Shown here one piece after another: positions 59,108-64,000 of a stretch of 64,000 nt of DNA. Both the position numbers and the translations under genes were made by a program. The notes below the pieces were generated by a model that was not told the origin of the DNA, searched no databases, and saw only the letters and a list, made by a program, of their open reading frames with translations. Numbering within the stretch: the stretch's first letter is position 1; the number at the start of each line of letters is the position of its first letter. The DNA is taken from positions 14,741,338-14,805,337 of the forward strand of contig NC_092028.1 of the NCBI RefSeq assembly GCF_042242105.1. Reading direction: 5' to 3'. Source of the DNA: Pempheris klunzingeri. Its lineage: Eukaryota > Chordata > Actinopteri > Acropomatiformes > Pempheridae.

Positions 59108-62044
59108 AATGACCTTCTCACATCAAATGTTTCTCTCTTAAAATTGCTTGATAATGAGCTCATAATGGCCGTCTGTAAGCGGCTTGTTATTTATGCCAGT
59201 GCACACAACACGCTCACGCTGGGCAGCAATACTACTTTGTAGCATGCACTGTTCGTGGGGACGGACACGTTACATGTGAATACATGTGTGGTTTAGCCTC
59301 ACGAAGCATGACGCCGCATCTTGTCCTGCTTTTCGTTGACAGTATATTAGGTATATTATATGTCCGGCCTACAGACACACACACCGGATCCACACACGGT
59401 ATTCAAACACTGCAGGGGAGCCCAAAAACTTGCTGTAATTAGGCCCAGTGGGTCTGTTCCTCAGTGACCTGATTGTAGTTAATGCTCAGGACCTTACAAA
59501 TGAACTGTGTTATCAGTATTGGTTTTGCAGATTTAGAGTGTTTCACAGAGTGAGCCATGGCGGGACATTTACTGAAGCGTGCTTGTTTGCAGTAAATGTG
59601 TTCAGGGAGTTTTGTCAAAATATCGTCTTTTTCAGCCTTCATCACTTGGATGTATAAGCTTCTTGTCAATAATGTGAATTGTGTAGATGCTCTTCGATCC
59701 ATTCCAGCATGTGTGTCACATCCATTTGTTTATTCTTTCAGTTTTTCTCAGTTCTTAACTCTCGCTTTAAAGCCTGGGAACCAGACAAATCTGTGAGTTC
59801 ACTTGCTCTTGCAGATGTGTCTTTCTCAGACAGATCTCTAGTCTCACCTGTCCTGGGTCAGACCGATCACAACCATTTATCTAATATGGGGAGAGTTTCA
59901 CACGACGACTGACAGAGGAGTGCAGCTGATGCATTTTCATTAACAACCAAGATGGCTGCCACTGATGTTTAACATTCTGTCGAATCTACTACTATGTCCA
60001 TTTTAAACAAAGTGGCAGGTATATTTTCTCTAAAGGAAGAACAAACAACTAAACTCAAAGCTTTTGTTGCTAAGAAAGGTGTGTTTTCCATACTTCTGAC
60101 AGGATATGGTAAAAGTTCAACATGTCAGGTTACATAATTATCGATATGTCATTGATATTGATATGAAAACAGCAAATTACACGAATGTGCATCTATCAAA
60201 ATCCCTGCATTATCCTTTTTTTTTTTTTAAATATTTGTTTATTTATGTAATGTAACAATTGAATTCCCTGGCAATACTTTTACAGGTTATTGTTCAGCAT
60301 TGATTTAAAAACCAAACAAACATGTATGATATGTATGGATACAGAAGCCCTGTTCAAAATGTAAGTGAAATATAATGAAATTATTGTCATACTACATACA
60401 TATTAGTAATAAAACAATATAAAACTACCTTATAAAAGTACCTTATGAAAGCATCAGTTTTGTAACATTATAAAAACATAAAAAAAAACAACATTATAGT
60501 GAATGCTGTTGTTACAATGCCCGCCTCACATGCTTTGTGATACACACATTATCACAACAGTATCACAGTATTATGGACCAACGCCATCACTTTACAGTCA
60601 CACATATAGACACGGATATAAAGATATCATCCGATTTTCTGAGCTCATGCTCAGTAGGAAATGGAAACCCAGACACAGCCTTTTTGTGTTCACGTAAAAA
60701 AAAAAAAACATACCAGGCCTTTCCTCATTGACTCAGGCCATCATGGCTATACAGTCACTGTAAATAGCACTCTTTCTGCTTACGGCCACAATGACTTCAC
60801 AGCCCCTGTTGCTGAGGCACCTCAGGGGCCAATGAAAGCAAAAGTCTGCTGAAATGCCATAAAGCTCTGCAGACACTGGAGGGAGTGCTAGACTGCTGTC
60901 TGTTACAATCACTTGAAGACAGAGAAACTTAGTGCGCACAGTTCGTTTGATGTCTGAGTTTAGCTCTAAGGTCAGTATCATGTTAGTCATGTTAGACAGA
61001 AACGTTTAGGCTCTGAAGCAATAATAATGAGCGCGCCAAACTTAAGGTGCATTTATTTTTTAATACAGTGAGGGAAATGCAGGTAAAATGCCCTCATTAG
61101 TCTGCTGCTGTAGCAAAGATTTGTTTAATGGTAACACATTTTGGTTTAATAAGGAAGATCCTGTGTTTCCTTGGCCAAAGGATATGGGAATGACACATCA
61201 TCATCATCATATTTCCTTAAAGTATCTAGCAAATTCTATCAGCTCAATTCAACTAAGGTATTTTCAATTCACTTAATTAAAGACTTTCCTTAAGAAAAAA
61301 AAAAATTGATATCAAAACTTCCACTTTTTGGTGCTTTCAAAATAAATTTCAATTTCAAAACAAAACTTGGGGGTGAAGGGTAGTTGCAACTATATTTGTT
61401 TGTTACGATCTTGACATTTTTAGCATTTGAGTAATGTTGGCCGTTATGTAATAAGTCACTCACTGGGACCCTAATTTAGCACCTGGGGAGGAGGGGGGGG
61501 GGTAGTTGGAGCAGCATGGAACAACAACAAATGCTGCTCCATGAATAGATACACACAAAACTGTACACATTTTACAATCCATTTCTGACCCGTTACTGGT
61601 TTCCAACTAACAATTATCTTTAAAAAGAAGCCTTTTTGCAACACTGACCTACAGTTTACAGAGGATGTTGAGCTACTTGGAAAACAGGGTTGATCCTTTT
61701 CAGCACACACTTTCACACACAGCATTGCATATTATAAGGCTTTGGTGTCTGACGTTATTTCAAGAGAAGCATTACATAAGTGTTCACTACTTGAAATGGA
61801 AGGAAATGCCTGTGCCTGTCAGCAGCAGAGAACGAGAGTGAAGTTGCAGTCTAACTATTTTTGGACTTCAGTCAGGTTCCTTTCTCCACAGTTTGTGCCT
61901 CTCCACCATGAGAGAGTATGAATTTTAATCAATGCTTTTATCATTTGTTATGGAAAGGCTCCCTCTGTGTTTGAATGGCAGGAAAGCCATAAACCTGCTT
62001 TTCCCTCTGCCATATTAGCATATGAGTGGAAAACATTTCTCACG

Positions 62045-62067
62045 GAGAGAGAGAGAGAGAGAGAGAG
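62045..62067. repeat. (GA)11 microsatellite
   Basis: GA run of 23 bp. Confidence 0.9.
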
Positions 62068-62357
62068 CAGAGGACTTGTTTGAACATAAAAGCTGCTGTG
62101 TGGAAGGGAAGCTGGGCTGCACGGGTGAATAATTTGTCCTTTCAGATTTGTTTAGAGAGGGAATGATTAGTAATCAACAGTTAAAAAGCAAGATAAAGGA
62201 AGTTTTCCACAGGCAGGCCTTTGTGAGACAGGAGAGCCTGTGGGTGTGTGCATATGTGTGTGTTTACTTTACGTATATGCATATTGGCTGGAAGGCAAAT
62301 ACCTCTAAGCTGGCTACAGTTGAAATCCTCACGTGCAGCTCACGTCTTAATCAAAGC

Positions 62358-62358
<1 letters not shown>

Positions 62359-62391
<33 letters not shown>
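62359..62391. repeat. (TG)16 microsatellite
   Basis: Uninterrupted TG run, continuing imperfectly as ACGTGTGTG. Confidence 0.9.
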
Positions 62392-62394
<3 letters not shown>

Positions 62395-62545
62395 TGTGTG
62401 CATCTATGTGTAGCAGATCCCGTGATGTCATGCTTTCGTTCTGAGCAGCTTAGGCAGCATGTCAGCGTGTATTAAACATCTAAATCAGATGACACTTGAC
62501 CTCTGACCTTTGTGTGTGCTGCTCCTGTGAGCTAAGACACAAGCT

Positions 62546-62549
<4 letters not shown>

Positions 62550-62581
<32 letters not shown>
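62550..62581. repeat. (GT)16 microsatellite
   Basis: Second TG/GT run only 160 bp after the previous one. Confidence 0.9.
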
Positions 62582-62585
<4 letters not shown>

Positions 62586-64000
62586 GCATTACACACTTAA
62601 TGGGGCCAGAGAGCACACACAGTATGGGGCCCACAATGTTTTGTGGGTCCATTAGGATGATTTGGATAACAATGCTTTTCTGAACTATGTTGTTGTTATT
62701 GACAAAACTAAAAGTATCAAAATATTTATTTGGTGATGGTTAATATTGGTCAGGGTCAGGGATAAGTTAGTGTTTTCTAACCTACAGTATGCGATATACA
62801 TTGTGTCTACGGGAAGTCCCCACAAAGATAGCAAAACATACTGTGTGTGCGCGCAAGAGTGTGTGTGTGTGTGTTGGGTGAAAGAAACTACTACACTGAC
62901 CAAATCCAAATCCGGAAACCAAAAACACAGAACAACACATATAAAAATGCACAAACAGAACAAGAGAAGACAAAAAGACAGATTGGAATAAAACGATAAC
63001 TAAAGTGTAAAGTGTAATTCTGTGCCGCTGAGGGATGGAGTGAGATTGATATTCTAAATGATGTCCCAAGGTGGACGACACATGCCAAGTATGTGACCAT
63101 TAGCAAGGCTGCTTGAATAGACTGCAGCAGGCCAGAGGGGGATCACATTGAAAGTTTGCCTGAGGACGTAGCTATGCCTGATCTGTTGCCATGATAACTG
63201 GGACTCCGGGGTGGGGTGCAAAAGTCTGTGGATTCATTCGTAAGTTATGAATGATGATTAGAGGACATAACTGCATTTCATCTGTCAAAGCTGTCCATTC
63301 TGCACACTGTAATGTGACTGCAAAGGTACCATGTAAAAAGTAAAAGAGGTTGAGTAAAAGAGGTTTTTCTGATCATGGTCATTGTAATAGAAGTAACTTT
63401 CCACCAGGCTTACTGGCTCACATGATAAATATACTGAGCTATATGAATTACCATGAAACTGTGAAATATCTCTTACACGTGACCTTTTAGAATGGGTTGT
63501 GTACATTTGTATCCTCTGATGTGTACAGTTGCCAGGTAATATGATTTTGTCCTTGGTGGTGCCTGAGTCATTCTCCCATATGGCGTTTGTTGGTTCTAAT
63601 ATGTTTTCTAATGTCTGTTCAGAGCCTAAATCGTCTTACAGAACAGCCATTAGTTTCCACCTCCAGCTACACTCAACTGTGACATGCAAAAATGATGGCC
63701 TTCAATCACCTGGGTGTTAATCTGAAGAGGTAATGTGGAGGCAGTAACAAGGAAGCAGAAAGGAATGAGAAACAAGGAGAAAGTAGCAATGTGTCGTTGC
63801 AGGTGTTCAGACTTAACGGCGTAGTTTTTCTTGGGTGTGTTTGTGATTTGTGTTTGTGCTTATGAGCAGATGGCATGTGCTGTCGCCTGCAAGAGCTTCC
63901 ACTTCTCACTGTGTTAAAAAAACACACACAAGCATGCACGCAAACACGCACATGCACACACATGCAGAGTCTGTGATTATCCCCCTTGAAGGCTCATCTG

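Larger units (their letters stand above)
57831..64000. other. Intergenic, microsatellite-rich, no gene seen
   Basis: Six kilobases with no supported coding exon. It carries many short CA/TG, GA and A/T runs (for example 59083-59107, 62045-62067, 62359-62391, 62550-62581). Long frames here are repeat-driven. Conserved regulatory elements cannot be excluded without alignment. Confidence 0.5.

Overview
This window is nuclear DNA of a ray-finned (teleost) fish, probably a percomorph. The reasons are vertebrate-type split genes with GT-AG introns, five proteins of vertebrate families, long dinucleotide and tetranucleotide microsatellites, short terminal-inverted-repeat elements, and a teleost-type TRIM gene without introns. 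There is no bacterial, phage or organellar content.

Layout. (1) 867-5165, plus strand: the last four coding exons of cacna1i, which encodes the T-type calcium channel Cav3.3. Only the cytoplasmic tail is present and the rest of the gene lies upstream of the window. (2) About 6.2-27 kb: a gene-poor stretch with microsatellites, a 0.48-kb inverted-repeat element (7948-8430) and no gene I can support. (3) 29120-32684, minus strand: complete luc7l3, a U1 snRNP-associated splicing factor with an RE/RD/RS tail. A possible extra downstream exon lies at 27293-27379. (4) 33-35 kb: a spacer holding a degenerate repeat rich in CTCF-like motifs. (5) 35658-37337, minus strand: a single-exon TRIM E3 ubiquitin ligase (RING, B-boxes, coiled coil, PRY-SPRY). 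(6) 38582-42047, plus strand: complete ankrd40 in five exons, followed by a long 3' untranslated region. (7) About 45-50 kb: a gene-free stretch with two mobile-element remnants. (8) 50545-53042, plus strand: complete wfikkn2, a secreted multidomain protein that binds GDF8/GDF11. (9) 54-64 kb: a gene-free tail with a (TAGA)n array, a SINE-like fragment and many CA/GA repeats.

Gene context. luc7l3 and ankrd40 are transcribed away from each other, as in human 17q21.33, where WFIKKN2 is also close. In this fish a TRIM gene sits between them, and cacna1i (human 22q13.1) lies on the far side of luc7l3. The genes do not form one pathway. They are a calcium channel, a splicing factor, a probable immune-type ubiquitin ligase, an ankyrin protein of unknown function and a growth-factor antagonist.

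Most notable signals: a perfect 26-bp inverted repeat (33002-33027 and 37812-37837) flanking the TRIM gene; a decayed array of CTCF-like motifs with two convergent pairs (34019-34657); an ideal splice donor 33 nt after the luc7l3 stop codon together with a candidate 87-nt downstream exon; and a PxDLS (CtBP-type) motif plus a possible ubiquitin-like C-terminal domain in Ankrd40. I did not find a clearly new biological system. These are the best leads. Identifications rest on remembered family sequences, not on database searches.
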